A DNA stretch of 64,000 bases from Brevundimonas sp. LM2. GTDB lineage: Bacteria > Pseudomonadota > Alphaproteobacteria > Caulobacterales > Caulobacteraceae. A program made the translations under genes and the position numbers. The stretch is from assembly GCF_002002865.1 (NCBI RefSeq), contig NZ_CP019508.1, positions 744,001-808,000 of the forward strand, given 5' to 3'. The notes below the pieces were generated by a model. The model searched no databases, was not told the origin of the DNA, and was given only the letters and a program-made list of their open reading frames with translations. Positions 39,033-49,057 of this stretch are shown here, one piece after another; position 1 is the first letter of the stretch; every line of letters starts with the position of its first letter.

Positions 39033-40192
39033 GTTTGTCTATGCTCCCTGACGCCAGCCCAGAGCAGCCAACCGATACCATAGATCAATAGGCATGATGT
39101 CAAAACGACTAGGATTGACAGTAGACGTTGAGGTTCGATCGCTTGATCAGGCAAGCTGGGGGCAACGATCCGCTCGAGGTATAGGCGTTGACGACGCGCA
39201 TCCTGCTCAGCAGCGATCAGCACAGCGGTGGCTTGAGTTAGTTCTTCGGATGCCAGTTCGCGATCCAAGATCATCTCTTCGTACTGACCAATCTTGGGCG
39301 CCAGGGAGCCTGAACTACCTGTGACCTTTGCTCTCTCAGCGTTGATCTGGCGTTGATATGCGGCAATGCGACCATCAAGGCTGGGAAGGGCAGGGCTGGA
39401 CGGAGCTTCGCTGGCCAGTTGGCTCCGTTCGGCCTGAAGCTGAGCGACGGTTTCCAACAAGCCGCCGATCAATTGCGAACTCTCCGTTGCCGTACGAACG
39501 GGATCGATAAATCTCTCTTGGTTTCGAAAGCTCGTTAACGTGGATTGCGCTTGGTTCAGACGCGTCTGCGCCTGCGTCTGGGCGAGCTTAGCTTGCGCGA
39601 CGGCGTCGTTGACCGAGCGTTCGTTCAACCGGTTTACGAGAGCCTCCCCGCCTTCCAGCAGGGTTAGGGCAATGCGCTGAGCGTCTTGCGGCCGAAATGC
39701 CTTGACCCGGAGGGTGCTGATGCTGGTCGTAGAGTCATAGCCAACTGTGACAAAGCGATACAACGCTTTCTGAACTCCTTCGTCGGATCTATACTCTCCG
39801 GGCCGCGGGTATCGCGAGAACAAATCCGTGCCGGGCGGCCCCAGCACTGCCGGCAGGTCCATCGTCCGTTCGAGATCGGCAACGGCGTTCGTTGATCTAA
39901 CGTACTCGTGCACTGCGAAGGCGTCCGTTTGCCCCGCGCTCAAACCCACCCCTTGGAGAGCGACGCCGAATGACGAAGGATTGCCTCCTCCGTTCGCCGT
40001 GCGGACAACGAACCGCGACTCGGACACATAGACAGGCGATGCGATCAGCAGAAAGTAGATCGCTGCGATGAGGGTCGGAACGACCACCACCACGATGAAC
40101 CCCCATGGCCATTCTTTCCACTTCGCACCTTTGCCGTCGTAGGTGAGGGCCTTCGGAAGGGGGCCTACATATTGTAGATGCGGTTCAGTCAT
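39029..40192 (-). CDS. kpsE: Capsule polysaccharide export inner-membrane protein (KpsE/BexC/CtrB family)
   Basis: Periplasmic adaptor (polysaccharide co-polymerase type) linking the ABC transporter to the outer-membrane channel. The 387-residue protein has a first membrane span (GFIVVVVVPTLIAAIYFLLI, about 31-50), a long periplasmic region with SPVYVSESRFVVRTANGG and coiled-coil stretches (AQAKLAQTQAQTRLNQAQST, about 207), and a second span (LSILVVLTSCLLIYGIGWLL, about 357-376). This matches KpsE/CtrB architecture and length. GGAAG precedes the ATG. It is downstream of the kpsM-like gene by 34 bp and overlaps kpsT by 4 bp. Confidence 0.92.
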   Translation of the reverse strand: MTEPHLQYVGPLPKALTYDGKGAKWKEWPWGFIVVVVVPTLIAAIYFLLIASPVYVSESRFVVRTANGGGNPSSFGVALQGVGLSAGQTDAFAVHEYVRSTNAVADLERTMDLPAVLGPPGTDLFSRYPRPGEYRSDEGVQKALYRFVTVGYDSTTSISTLRVKAFRPQDAQRIALTLLEGGEALVNRLNERSVNDAVAQAKLAQTQAQTRLNQAQSTLTSFRNQERFIDPVRTATESSQLIGGLLETVAQLQAERSQLASEAPSSPALPSLDGRIAAYQRQINAERAKVTGSSGSLAPKIGQYEEMILDRELASEELTQATAVLIAAEQDARRQRLYLERIVAPSLPDQAIEPQRLLSILVVLTSCLLIYGIGWLLWAGVREHRQT

Positions 40193-40226
40193 GACACTTC
40201 CGTGAGCGAGTAAGCACCCGCAATTG

Positions 40227-41021
40227 CTATTCGTTATCTACGCGTTCCCGGGCATCCGCCAGCAGGATCATGGCCAAAAAATTGAATATGGCGGCCCAGG
40301 CCATGGCATACCAAAAGTCGTAGTACGTTTTTACGAACTCTCCGAACACCCCGTGCCGAACCATCTCGATGCCATGGGCGAGAGGTATCAGGAGAAATGT
40401 GTCGCGAAACTGGCTCGGCAGCCAATCGACCATAAAAAACGCGCCGGATATGGGAATCATCGCGTAGGTCAGGAGCGACACCAGTCGCTCCATCACTTCG
40501 TATCGCAACGCCAGGGCGGCGACCATGTTGGCTAGGCCAGTGCTCATGACGCCGAGCAGAAACCAGCCTGCGTACAGCGCGCCCCAATCCCTGGGCAACG
40601 ACACTTGAGCGGTTGCGATCAAGGCGACATAGACCACTATGAACGCCACCGTTGTGCCCATGAACTCGAGAATGTTTCTCGCCAGGTAGAGGTGCAGGAC
40701 CTGGACGCGTCGATGAAAAAGCAGTCCGACGTTGGCCTGAACTGCCGCTTGCGCGTAGGAGATCTGGTGCCGGAATAGCAGCAAAGACATGTAGCCAGTC
40801 ATGACGAACGGGCCCAGCCGGACGCCATGCTCATACTCCGGCTTGATCACGCTCCACATAAAGAGAACGCCGAAACAGAACATCAGAGGTTCGCCGACGA
40901 GCCACAGAAAGCCAAGGCCCTCCCGGCCAAATCGTGTGATGACCTCGCGCATCATCAAGGCGCCCAAAACCCTGGAGTGTTTGGAAGCGAACGCAAATGT
41001 TTTCATAGTGATCGCACGCAA
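40227..41021 (-). CDS. kpsM: Polysaccharide ABC exporter, permease (KpsM family)
   Basis: Inner-membrane permease of the ABC exporter, 264 residues with about six hydrophobic spans (for example LGFLWLVGEPLMFCFGVLFM, about 37-56, and TTVAFIVVYVALIATAQVSL, about 121). The N-terminal REVITRFGREGLGFLW and the amphipathic HRRVQVLHLYLARNILEF are conserved in KpsM/BexB/CtrC proteins. Start ATG 41021 is given; ATG 41006 (MKTFAF) is possible. The upstream gene on the strand, a TPR/GT2 transferase, ends 112 bp before. With KpsE- and KpsT-like proteins and the lipoprotein at 4860 it completes a group 2/3 capsule export machine. Confidence 0.92.
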   Translation of the reverse strand: MRAITMKTFAFASKHSRVLGALMMREVITRFGREGLGFLWLVGEPLMFCFGVLFMWSVIKPEYEHGVRLGPFVMTGYMSLLLFRHQISYAQAAVQANVGLLFHRRVQVLHLYLARNILEFMGTTVAFIVVYVALIATAQVSLPRDWGALYAGWFLLGVMSTGLANMVAALALRYEVMERLVSLLTYAMIPISGAFFMVDWLPSQFRDTFLLIPLAHGIEMVRHGVFGEFVKTYYDFWYAMAWAAIFNFLAMILLADARERVDNE

Positions 41022-41133
41022 TGGGTCATGGACGGGTGAGCTGTTCTGTTCGGTTGATGGAACACGCCATAGGCTTTCGCTACAAACTCTCTTGCGGCCA
41101 GACCTGCCACTTGCACGCGGGGCTTAGGCGTTT

Positions 41134-43248
41134 TTAGGGTGCCGTTGTAGCGTCAATTCTACGGGGCGGGCGTTTGCGATCGTGCCCCCGCGCCCGACCT
41201 TTGGATGCAGCGATTGACCGAGCTGAAATTTTCCGTCGATGGTTTTCCATCAAAGGATCGCCGCTTAGGGCCTGTTCTATTTCCTTCAAACTGATCGGGC
41301 GAGGTTCGGGAAGGATGCGCTCCGCGGCGAATGACCAGCACGGACTCACATAGGGGTCGATCTGGCAGGCCTCGCCCCAAATTCGGAACAACTGTAGGAA
41401 TTCTTCGTCGTCCCAAGCGATCTTTTCAGAAGTTAGGGCGAGCCCTCGCGTCTTGCTTTCATAGTGTGTGGCCTCAATCTGCGGATGATACAAAACCCGC
41501 AGTCCAGCCGCCCTGACGCGGAAGCAGAAATCCAAGTCGTTGTAAGCAATCGATAAGCGCTCCTCGAAACCGTTGATTTCAGCAAAGGTCCCGGCGCGGA
41601 CGGCGAGAAAAGCGCCCGTCACCGCAGAAGCCTCTCGCTGGCTGAACCAACGACCAAGCAATCCATCATCCGTCGCCGGTGCGCCGCGTCCTTCATGTAT
41701 CGGTCGGCCCCCTACGGCACCAAGGACTATGCCGACATGCTGGAGGGTGCCGTCTGGGTACAGCAGCCGCGCGCCCACCGCCCCGACTGAGGGATCCGAG
41801 AGCGCTGCGCGCAGTTCGCTGTCCCAGTTCTGGGATTGCATCTCGATGTCATTGTTGACAAACGCAAGAATGTCACCTTCCGCGTGACTAGCTCCAACGT
41901 TGTTCAGTCTGGACCAGTTGAAAGGCTCGTCTACCCTCACAACCGTTATGTTCGCAATCTTCGCGAGTCGGTCGAACACTTCTTGCGTGACGCGCTCCTG
42001 GCTACGGTTGTCTAGAACGAGATAGTTGATCTGATCCGGATTGCTCGCAAGTGCGACCATGGACCGAATGCATGTCTCGAGAACTTCCCCCTCGTCGCGG
42101 GTCGGGATGATCACCGATATTCTGGTATTCTGGCCATGGGACTTCGTTGTTAAGCCGCAAGAATCCGAGACCTGAGGGCTCGTATTCTCCCGGTCCTGTC
42201 GCACGGACGAAAGCGGTAGCGGACAATGAGCGACGACCTGATTGGCCTCCATCGCCTCTCTTAGACTTGTGCTGATCATTGCCCACCCTGACAACTCTTC
42301 CCAACGCTGCAGCAGCCGTTGCGGGTTGGCTTGGGCGACAAACAGCAGGGAAGGCGGCGGAGATGATGCCGCCCCATACTTGCCGGGTTCACAAAACAGG
42401 ACCGGCGATCTCCACGGCGGCTGTCGGTGTCGGTCTGGGGAGTGGTGGTCGTGATCCGCAAAAACCAGGTCGCTTGCGCTGTAGGAAAGGGCGAATCGCA
42501 GCCAACTTAACGCTCTCGGATCCAGAATAGTCCTGGGAGCCACCAAGACGACGCCCATGGCCACAGGATCTGTACCATCCCAGTCCGCGGCCTCTTCAAC
42601 CAACCTGAACCGATGGTCACGATAGGCGAACCCTGCAACCGGATGCTGGTCCGTGCCGCGATCGACGAGAACAGTCGCTGTCCAATCGTGATCGGTTTGA
42701 TCAGCCATCGCTGTCAACATGGCGCGGAGCTCAGAAGGCTGAAGGCCACGCCCATCCGCTATGATGGCCAACTGACCGCCGCGCGAACCGTCTGGAATGT
42801 TTGGCCAAACGAACCCTGAACGGAAGTCTGACCATTCCCGATCGATGTCGATGACGGTAGGTGAGGCCTTGAGTGCGGTTCCGGCGGCATACATCCTGGC
42901 GGCTTCATCCTTGCGTCCCAGCAAGGAAAGCAGATGGCCATACTGTACATAAAGCTGGGGTGATTTCTGGCGGAGGCCCATGGCTTCGCGAAAAACTGCC
43001 TCGGCCTCGCCGTAGCGGTTCAGGTCGACGAGCACCTTCCCTAGCCCAACTCTTGCCACGCCGCTTTCTGGACGTACAAGGCAGGCTAGGCGATAGTGCC
43101 GCTCCGCTTCCAACCAGTCGAATTGACCATATGACAGGCGCGCGGCATCCAAGCTATTTTTGTAACTGGGGTGCCCGGCAAGCCATTCGAACCTGACCCG
43201 CTGGAGGAAGCGCTTAACCTGCCAGAGGATTTTGTCCGAGCTCAACAT
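41134..43248 (-). CDS. TPR + GT2 glycosyltransferase
   Basis: About 704 residues. N-terminal TPR-like helices (about 30-125: FDWLEAERHYRLACLVRPES, LNRYGEAEAVFREAMGLRQK). A degenerate transferase half covers about 140-335. A complete GT2 domain follows (about 375-620): ISVIIPTRDEGEVLETCIRS, YLVLDNRSQERVT, FNWSRLNNVGASHAEGDILA, FVNNDIEMQSQNWD and YNDLDFCFRVRAAGLRVL. The C-terminal 45 residues are basic. The layout repeats that of the enzyme at 15700-18177, without its beta-domain. I favour ATG 43248 (MLSSDKILWQ), since homology to TPRs begins soon after; the frame stays open up to 43365. Possible first gene of the export operon. Confidence 0.87.
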   Translation of the reverse strand: MLSSDKILWQVKRFLQRVRFEWLAGHPSYKNSLDAARLSYGQFDWLEAERHYRLACLVRPESGVARVGLGKVLVDLNRYGEAEAVFREAMGLRQKSPQLYVQYGHLLSLLGRKDEAARMYAAGTALKASPTVIDIDREWSDFRSGFVWPNIPDGSRGGQLAIIADGRGLQPSELRAMLTAMADQTDHDWTATVLVDRGTDQHPVAGFAYRDHRFRLVEEAADWDGTDPVAMGVVLVAPRTILDPRALSWLRFALSYSASDLVFADHDHHSPDRHRQPPWRSPVLFCEPGKYGAASSPPPSLLFVAQANPQRLLQRWEELSGWAMISTSLREAMEANQVVAHCPLPLSSVRQDRENTSPQVSDSCGLTTKSHGQNTRISVIIPTRDEGEVLETCIRSMVALASNPDQINYLVLDNRSQERVTQEVFDRLAKIANITVVRVDEPFNWSRLNNVGASHAEGDILAFVNNDIEMQSQNWDSELRAALSDPSVGAVGARLLYPDGTLQHVGIVLGAVGGRPIHEGRGAPATDDGLLGRWFSQREASAVTGAFLAVRAGTFAEINGFEERLSIAYNDLDFCFRVRAAGLRVLYHPQIEATHYESKTRGLALTSEKIAWDDEEFLQLFRIWGEACQIDPYVSPCWSFAAERILPEPRPISLKEIEQALSGDPLMENHRRKISARSIAASKGRARGHDRKRPPRRIDATTAP

Positions 43249-43473
43249 TTTTGCGGTCGTTGTCGTGCGGATGACGGGAAAGCCTTCGAGGAGGGTGGCA
43301 ACGCCCTTACGACAATTGACGCACTGTGTCTCGCAGCGCCCGTTCTTATTTTGGGGCAAGCGCATGCCCAGAGGTACCCCGGGTCCGGCAGGAATCGCGC
43401 TTCTATCGGGGCGCTAGTAGGCGCTAGCCATAGGCAAGGCGTCGGTGCCCAGGGATCAACCTGACGCAAGTTG

Positions 43474-44808
43474 TCATGCCTTGGTTTCGGAAGAAGATTT
43501 GATATCGACGCCAACTTTACTATAAAGCTCGACCAACCGCGCCTTGTACGCAGTGGTGGAAAAATCGGCTGCGCGCACAACTCCCCCCCGTTCCAGGCCC
43601 TCTCTCAAGCTGTCATCGCCGTCAATAGCCCGAAAACCTCGGGCAATTGAATTGACGTCGTAGGGGTCAACGAGGAAGGCAGCAGTGCCAACGATCTCAG
43701 GCAAAGAGCCAGCGGTCGATGTCAGGACGGCGGTCCCCAGCGTCATCGCTTCAAGTACGGGGAGCCCAAAACCTTCGTACAATGACGGAAAAACAACCGC
43801 TCGCGCGCCTTTGATCAACGGAAGCAGCAGATGCAACGGCAGATACTCGTAGCGCTTGATCCGGCTGGCCTGATCGCCTCCTTCTCGAGCAATGCGTTCC
43901 AGCAGTGCGGTTTCTCCTTCCGACATCCATGCTGGAGCGCCCACGATAACCAACGGCGTGCGGACGCCCGATGCGACGTAGGCTTCAACGATCCGACCGA
44001 GATTCTTTTTCGGTTCGATCGCCCCGAAGTGCAAATAGTATCCCTTCCAATGCAGATTGAACGCAGCATCGAGCACAGCTTCGACATCATCGGGGGTCGA
44101 ACTGACAACGGCGTCCGGTATATCCACCGCCTGATACGTGTTGGTGATACGTTCCCAGGGAACGCCTAGGATATCAATCAACTCGCGCCGCGTCGTCTCG
44201 GAGACGACTGATATATGATCAGCCCGTTTGAGGACCGTGTTGCAAAGCTCGGCGTAGCGTTTTGGGTTCCCTGATGTCAGCTCGGGAAAACGAAGTTGGA
44301 TCAAGTCGTGAAAAGTATAGATGTTGGGCACGCTCTGCGCATAGATTGGCAGCGGACTAGTCCAGTGCATGACTGAAGGGGCTGGGTGATCGATACTTGC
44401 GCGGAATTTAACACCGGTCTCGGCTCCGTATCTCGAGTAACAGCGGTTCCCGAGCCTGTATAGCGAGGGCGAGAGCCACAGGCGATCTGCCTGAGGTCGC
44501 CTGCCGGAGGGCCAGACGGTGTTTGGGGCAGGCCTGATCGGATAGGCTGTTCGACCCAGGCGGCTACTAGCCGTGCGCCAGAAAAAACTGAAACGCGCCA
44601 TCGTCCGATCACGATCGTCGTTTGCGGCGATCCGCGATTCATCAATACGTTCGTCGTTTGTTCGCTTCGTCAGGGTTCCGTAAAGCGCCTCTCCAGAAAC
44701 GCCGATTTGCGAGAACGACGAAAGAAGGTTTCGCCCGTATGTGGCAATTCCCGTTCCGCGCGGCAAAGACAGATTGTATCCGTCGATGCATATGCGTGCT
44801 TGGCTCAA
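43474..44808 (-). CDS. GT4 family glycosyltransferase
   Basis: A 444-residue GT-B enzyme. It opens with ICIDGYNLSLPRGTGIATYG (about 6-25), typical of retaining mannosyl/rhamnosyl transferases of group 1. Domain hallmarks are PNIYTFHDLIQLRFPEL (about 166), HISVVSETTRRELIDILGVP (about 202), YYLHFGAIEPKKNLGRIVEA (about 258-277) and the donor-binding ARAVVFPSLYEGFGLPVLEA (about 342-361, E-x7-E). Residues about 65-140 form an insert relative to shorter family members. It sits between the rfb operon and the export operon with gaps of about 210-225 bp on both sides. Likely adds rhamnose or mannose; this is inferred. Confidence 0.9.
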   Translation of the reverse strand: MSQARICIDGYNLSLPRGTGIATYGRNLLSSFSQIGVSGEALYGTLTKRTNDERIDESRIAANDDRDRTMARFSFFWRTASSRLGRTAYPIRPAPNTVWPSGRRPQADRLWLSPSLYRLGNRCYSRYGAETGVKFRASIDHPAPSVMHWTSPLPIYAQSVPNIYTFHDLIQLRFPELTSGNPKRYAELCNTVLKRADHISVVSETTRRELIDILGVPWERITNTYQAVDIPDAVVSSTPDDVEAVLDAAFNLHWKGYYLHFGAIEPKKNLGRIVEAYVASGVRTPLVIVGAPAWMSEGETALLERIAREGGDQASRIKRYEYLPLHLLLPLIKGARAVVFPSLYEGFGLPVLEAMTLGTAVLTSTAGSLPEIVGTAAFLVDPYDVNSIARGFRAIDGDDSLREGLERGGVVRAADFSTTAYKARLVELYSKVGVDIKSSSETKA

Positions 44809-45018
44809 GACGCCCCCACTGGTTTCCGAAGCGGCTGAGGTTGCGTCCCCGCCGACACGTTTTTTAAGCTCGACAGCAGGTCGGGCAACATGGCCAAGTG
44901 GTACTTTGACGAAAATCGTTCGAACTTCGAATGGTGAAATGAGCGTCTTTTCACTGGATTTGCCGAAATAGCCTAGTGCCGACGCCCACGTCCAACGATG
45001 TCCGTCTAACCTCTCTCA

Positions 45019-45888
45019 TCAGCGGCCGAGGATCCGCTTCGTTAGATAGGTCCCATAATCACTCTTTCCGAGCTTTTGGGCTAGCCGCGCAAGTTGTGTC
45101 GCGTCTATGAAGCCCATTTCGTAGGCGACTTCTTCTGGACATGCGATCTTGAACCCCTGGCGCTTTTCGAGCGTGCGGACAAACTCAGCTGCCTCCAGAA
45201 GACTGTCCGGCGTGCCAGTGTCCAGCCAAGCAAAGCCACGACCCATTATCTCCACTGAGAGCCGGCCGCGCTCGAGATAGATGCGATTGATGTCGGTGAT
45301 CTCAAGTTCGCCGCGCGGCGATGGCTTTAGGTCGGCGGCAATGTCGACCACGTCGCCATCATAGAAATAAAGGCCGGTCACCGCCCAATCGGATTTCGGA
45401 ACAACAGGCTTTTCTTCAATCGATAAGGCTCGCATGCGATCGTCAAACTCGACTACGCCGTAACGCGTGGGGTCGGCTACTCTGTAGGCGAAGACGCTGG
45501 CGCCGTCGGGTCGACCGAGGGCACTCGAAAACAGGTCGTTTATACCGTGTCCGTAGAAAACATTGTCACCAAGGATCAACGCGGAAGGCGAGCTTCCCAC
45601 GAAGTCCGCGCCAATGATGTAGGCTTGGGCTAAGCCATCCGGGCTGGGTTGAACTGCATAGGCTATGCTCAAGCCCCACTGGCTCCCGTCACCAAGAAGG
45701 GCCTCAAAACTCGGAAGGTCGCGTGGGGTCGTAATCAACAGCACATCACGGATGCCCGCTAGCATAAGTGTCGATAGCGGATAGTAGATCATGGGCTTGT
45801 CATAAACAGGCATGAGTTGCTTAGACGTAACCGTTGTCATCGGATGAAGTCGAGTCCCAGCTCCCCCTGCGAGAATAATACCCTTCAT
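45019..45888 (-). CDS. rfbA: Glucose-1-phosphate thymidylyltransferase
   Basis: Makes dTDP-glucose from dTTP and glucose-1-phosphate, the first step to dTDP-L-rhamnose. The 289-residue protein has the signature [20 protein letters not shown] (8-27), then [29 protein letters not shown] (about 107), [20 protein letters not shown] (about 144) and [20 protein letters not shown] (about 223). Length is that of RmlA. Its ATG overlaps the rfbD stop by 4 bp. It is the last gene of the rfbC-rfbB-rfbD-rfbA unit. Confidence 0.96.
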   Translation of the reverse strand: MKGIILAGGAGTRLHPMTTVTSKQLMPVYDKPMIYYPLSTLMLAGIRDVLLITTPRDLPSFEALLGDGSQWGLSIAYAVQPSPDGLAQAYIIGADFVGSSPSALILGDNVFYGHGINDLFSSALGRPDGASVFAYRVADPTRYGVVEFDDRMRALSIEEKPVVPKSDWAVTGLYFYDGDVVDIAADLKPSPRGELEITDINRIYLERGRLSVEIMGRGFAWLDTGTPDSLLEAAEFVRTLEKRQGFKIACPEEVAYEMGFIDATQLARLAQKLGKSDYGTYLTKRILGR

Positions 45889-46787
45889 TTCCGTGCCCTT
45901 TGAGAATCAAGTTCGGCGATTATTTCGACGACTGCGAGTTGCCACGGGCGCGGGCCAACATCGAAGTCGCGCTTCAGCTTGGAGGTCAATAAGCGTGAGT
46001 TAGCAGGGCGTCGGGCTGGCGTCGGATATTCGGCGGTGCTGATCGTTTCGACGGTCGCGGATGGGCCACCGCTCGCGCCGCTGACTCTGAAGATTTCCTC
46101 GGCCAAACCGGCCCAGCTTGCCTCCCCCGCATTGACGAAGTGGTAGGTCCCGGTAGGTCCCTTGGGATCATGGATCATTCGCAGCGTGATGGTCTTTAGG
46201 GTTGTTGCAATGTCGCGCGCCGATGTCGGGCATCCGACCTGATCGGCGACGACCTTCACCATAGGGCGATCGCATGCGAGCCGAAGCATGGTTTTGAGGA
46301 AGTTGGTGCGATGGATGCTTAACACCCAGGCCGTGCGTAGAATGACGGATTTTGGATTGCCAAGCCGCACGGCCATCTCGCCTGCAAGTTTGGATGCACC
46401 ATAGATGCTTAGCGGGTCGACGGGATCGTCCTCCACATAGGGATCGGCTTTCAGGCCGTTGAATACATAATCTGTAGAGACATGGATAAGCGGAATCCCA
46501 GCGCTTCGCGTGATTTCCGCCAATACGGCCGGACCCAGACCATTCGCGGCAAAGGCCGCCGACATGTCGGTCTCGGCCTTGTCAACGGCCGTATAGGCCC
46601 CGGCATTGATCACCGCAGCGAAGGACATAGCGGAAAACGCGTTCTTCAAAGCGGTCCGGTCACCAAGGTTCAGAGCGTCGCGGTCCGGGGCGTGAATGAC
46701 CACGCCTGGGGGCCAGTCGGCTTGCGTTAGCTCCAGGCCCACTTGCCCCGTGCCACCCGTCACGAGGATGTGTACGGGTTCAACCAT
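45885..46787 (-). CDS. rfbD: dTDP-4-dehydrorhamnose reductase
   Basis: Reduces dTDP-4-dehydro-L-rhamnose to dTDP-L-rhamnose. The 300-residue SDR protein has [20 protein letters not shown] (about 6-25), [16 protein letters not shown] (about 61), the [14 protein letters not shown] segment (about 104) and [20 protein letters not shown] (about 127-146, Tyr/Lys active site). I chose ATG 46787 ([12 protein letters not shown]); the frame is open further upstream but that part lies inside rfbB. It overlaps rfbB by 8 bp and rfbA by 4 bp. Confidence 0.95.
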   Translation of the reverse strand: MVEPVHILVTGGTGQVGLELTQADWPPGVVIHAPDRDALNLGDRTALKNAFSAMSFAAVINAGAYTAVDKAETDMSAAFAANGLGPAVLAEITRSAGIPLIHVSTDYVFNGLKADPYVEDDPVDPLSIYGASKLAGEMAVRLGNPKSVILRTAWVLSIHRTNFLKTMLRLACDRPMVKVVADQVGCPTSARDIATTLKTITLRMIHDPKGPTGTYHFVNAGEASWAGLAEEIFRVSGASGGPSATVETISTAEYPTPARRPANSRLLTSKLKRDFDVGPRPWQLAVVEIIAELDSQRARK

Positions 46788-47841
46788 GCGTCGCGACGCC
46801 AAGGCGCTGGGTCGCATAGCGCACATCAAGAATGTCCTGCCACCAAGCCTGATTTTCCAGATACCATAGGACGGTCTGTTCAATCCCCTCCTCGAACGTC
46901 ACCGACGGCGTCCAACCTAAATCTGCCGTGATTTTGGAAGCGTCGATAGCATAGCGGTGATCGTGTCCTGGCCGATCCGCCACATAGGAAATCTGATCAG
47001 CGTACGGCTTGCCACCGGTACGCGGCCGCAAACGATCCAGGATCTTGCAGATTGTCGTCACGACCTCGATGTTCGTTCGTTCGGCGTTGCCACCGACGTT
47101 GTATGTCTCGCCGGGTCTTCCAGTTTCGAAAACCGTCTTAAGGGCACGCGCATGATCGTCGACATGCAGCCAATCACGAACGTTCGATCCGTCCCCATAG
47201 ACAGGGAGCGCCTCGCCACCGAGGGCGCGGATGATGATCAGGGGGATAAGCTTTTCCGGGAAATGGAAGGGTCCGTAGTTGTTTGAGCAGTTCGTGATGA
47301 GCACGGGCAATCCGTAGGTGTGACCCCAGGCGCGCACCAGATGATCAGAACCCGCTTTGGAAGCCGAATAGGGTGAGCGCGGATCGTACGGCGTTGTCTC
47401 GGTGAAGGCCCCGTGATCGCCCAGCGATCCAAACACCTCGTCGGTGGAGATGTGATGAAACCGAAAGTCGGCTTTCTCGTCGCCCTGCAGGGTCCGCCAG
47501 TAGCCAAGGCTTTGGTTTAACATGACGAAGGTGCCGACCAGGTTGGTCTGGACAAACTCGCCCGGTCCGTCGATCGAGCGATCAACGTGACTTTCGGCGG
47601 CCAGATGGGCAACAACGTTCGGGCGGAAATCCTTCAAGGCTTTCGCGACGGCATCGGGGTCGCAGATGTCGGCCCTGATGAATCGGTAGCGATCGCTGGC
47701 GTCCACGGATTCCAGCGAACTCAACACACCGGCGTATGTCAGCTTGTCGAAGACAAGCACCTGATGATCGGTATGCGCGATGAGGCGCCGAACCAAAGCC
47801 GATCCTATAAAGCCCGCACCGCCGGTTACCATTATGCGCAT
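46780..47841 (-). CDS. rfbB: dTDP-glucose 4,6-dehydratase
   Basis: Converts dTDP-glucose to dTDP-4-dehydro-6-deoxyglucose with bound NAD. The 353-residue protein shows [20 protein letters not shown] (1-20), [20 protein letters not shown] (about 79), [15 protein letters not shown] (about 130), [20 protein letters not shown] (about 150-169, catalytic Tyr/Lys) and [18 protein letters not shown] (about 183). The DE after the Thr in STDEVFG fits the dehydratase acid/base pair. It lies 12 bp after rfbC and overlaps rfbD by 8 bp. Confidence 0.96.
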   Translation of the reverse strand: MRIMVTGGAGFIGSALVRRLIAHTDHQVLVFDKLTYAGVLSSLESVDASDRYRFIRADICDPDAVAKALKDFRPNVVAHLAAESHVDRSIDGPGEFVQTNLVGTFVMLNQSLGYWRTLQGDEKADFRFHHISTDEVFGSLGDHGAFTETTPYDPRSPYSASKAGSDHLVRAWGHTYGLPVLITNCSNNYGPFHFPEKLIPLIIIRALGGEALPVYGDGSNVRDWLHVDDHARALKTVFETGRPGETYNVGGNAERTNIEVVTTICKILDRLRPRTGGKPYADQISYVADRPGHDHRYAIDASKITADLGWTPSVTFEEGIEQTVLWYLENQAWWQDILDVRYATQRLGVATHG

Positions 47842-47853
47842 GTGCCAGGCTCC

Positions 47854-48435
47854 TTAAGGGACGGAAAGCGGCTCGAGCGGCCGACCATCATAAACAAACG
47901 GACTGTTAAATTCGGCCAGGGTGGGCAGCGCCTGGTCCTTGTCGGAAAGAATGGGTCCGGAAGCGGGCAGCGGCCAGGAGATGCCGATTGTTCGATCGCT
48001 CCAAACAATGCCCCCATCGCATTCGGGCGCATAAATGTCGGTCACCTTGTACACAACCTCGACATCCGGTTCGAGGGTGACAAAGGCATGTCCGTAGCCG
48101 ACCGGCACATACAGTTGTTCCCCGCCTTCGGCCGTCAACTTCGCGGCTATATGGTGCCCAAAGGTCGGGGAGCCGCGTCGAAGATCCACAGCGTAGTCCA
48201 GAATTGAACCGCGTACGCAGTGCACCAGCTTGGCCTGTGCATGCGGTGGTTTCTGGAAGTGAATGCCCCGGATCGTGCCTTCAAAAGCCGAGAGGGAATG
48301 ATTATCCTGAACGAACCGGTCGTGGATGCCAAACTTTGCGGCGGCGACTTCCGAATAGGTTTCCATAAACCAGCCACGGTTGTCGCCGAAACGCCGCGGC
48401 GCAATCATCAATGGCGTGGCAATGCTTTCGTTCAT
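47854..48435 (-). CDS. rfbC: dTDP-4-dehydrorhamnose 3,5-epimerase
   Basis: Epimerises C3 and C5 of the dTDP-4-dehydro sugar. The 193-residue cupin-type protein has RRFGDNRGWFMETYSE (about 13-28), FVQDNHSLSAFEGTIRGIHF (about 41-60), VHCVRGSILDYAVDLRRGSP (about 71-90; catalytic His region before it) and YVPVGYGHAFVTLEPDVEVV (about 110). First gene of the rhamnose operon. Directly upstream lies a decayed nucleotidyltransferase gene, which marks the right-hand border of the island. Confidence 0.95.
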   Translation of the reverse strand: MNESIATPLMIAPRRFGDNRGWFMETYSEVAAAKFGIHDRFVQDNHSLSAFEGTIRGIHFQKPPHAQAKLVHCVRGSILDYAVDLRRGSPTFGHHIAAKLTAEGGEQLYVPVGYGHAFVTLEPDVEVVYKVTDIYAPECDGGIVWSDRTIGISWPLPASGPILSDKDQALPTLAEFNSPFVYDGRPLEPLSVP

Positions 48436-48540
48436 GAGATGTCTCGTAACGGGTGGATCTTCGGCTGGGCCGAGCTTCCTAGCCGCGCCTTGGCGTTGTG
48501 CCTACCGCAGTCCATACGTTGATGTCGCTAACGACTGGGC

Positions 48541-49057
48541 ATTGTGAAACGTTCAACGAAGCATATTGCACCGGTCCATCGCCGAAATGTTCGGTAATGA
48601 CACGGCCAGATAGTTCACCACCAGGCGAAACCGGCTGAACCCCTGGTCCCTCATCCCTTCGGTGATGCTTTCCAACAGCGGGCGTGCCGCGACCTTCAGC
48701 GTCGGCTTGGGGCAGCTCTGGGCCAGGGGGCAGGGCACACACCGCGCCCGCCGGCCATGATCACCACCAAAATGGCCCACGCCTTCGTCGCGATCCCCGC
48801 ATCGGGGGCCAGGCCCACGACCCGGCCAGCCTCATCGAACAAGGGGGGAGTAGGGACACGCCCCGCTCGGACAGGCGAACCATCGCCTCCGCTTCCAGGC
48901 CGGCGAGACGAAGGGCGACGGGGTCGCGGTTCATGACGGCGCTAACCGGTGCGCTCATCTCGGGGTGGCGCATTAGGCCGCGCCGGATATCCGCGTCCGA
49001 GACCGTGCCCAGCAGGCGACGGTCCGCATCGACCACGACGGTTGGCTTGCGCCGCAT
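48541..49057 (-). pseudogene. Decayed CBS-domain/sugar nucleotidyltransferase gene
   Basis: Three different minus-strand frames carry consecutive pieces of one protein. The first (49057 down to about 48855) is a CBS segment: RRKPTVVVDADRRLLGTVSD, IRRGLM, VMNRDPVAL. After a C-run near 48845 the frame changes and gives LFDEAGRVVGLAPDAG and WAILVVIMAGGRG, the start of an NTP-transferase domain. A second shift gives SCPKPTLKVAARPLLESITE and GFSRFRLVVNYLAV, and a third gives VITEHFGDG. The order matches CBS-NTP_transferase proteins of nonulosonate and related sugar pathways. The C-terminal catalytic part is missing, so the gene is dead. Confidence 0.85.
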
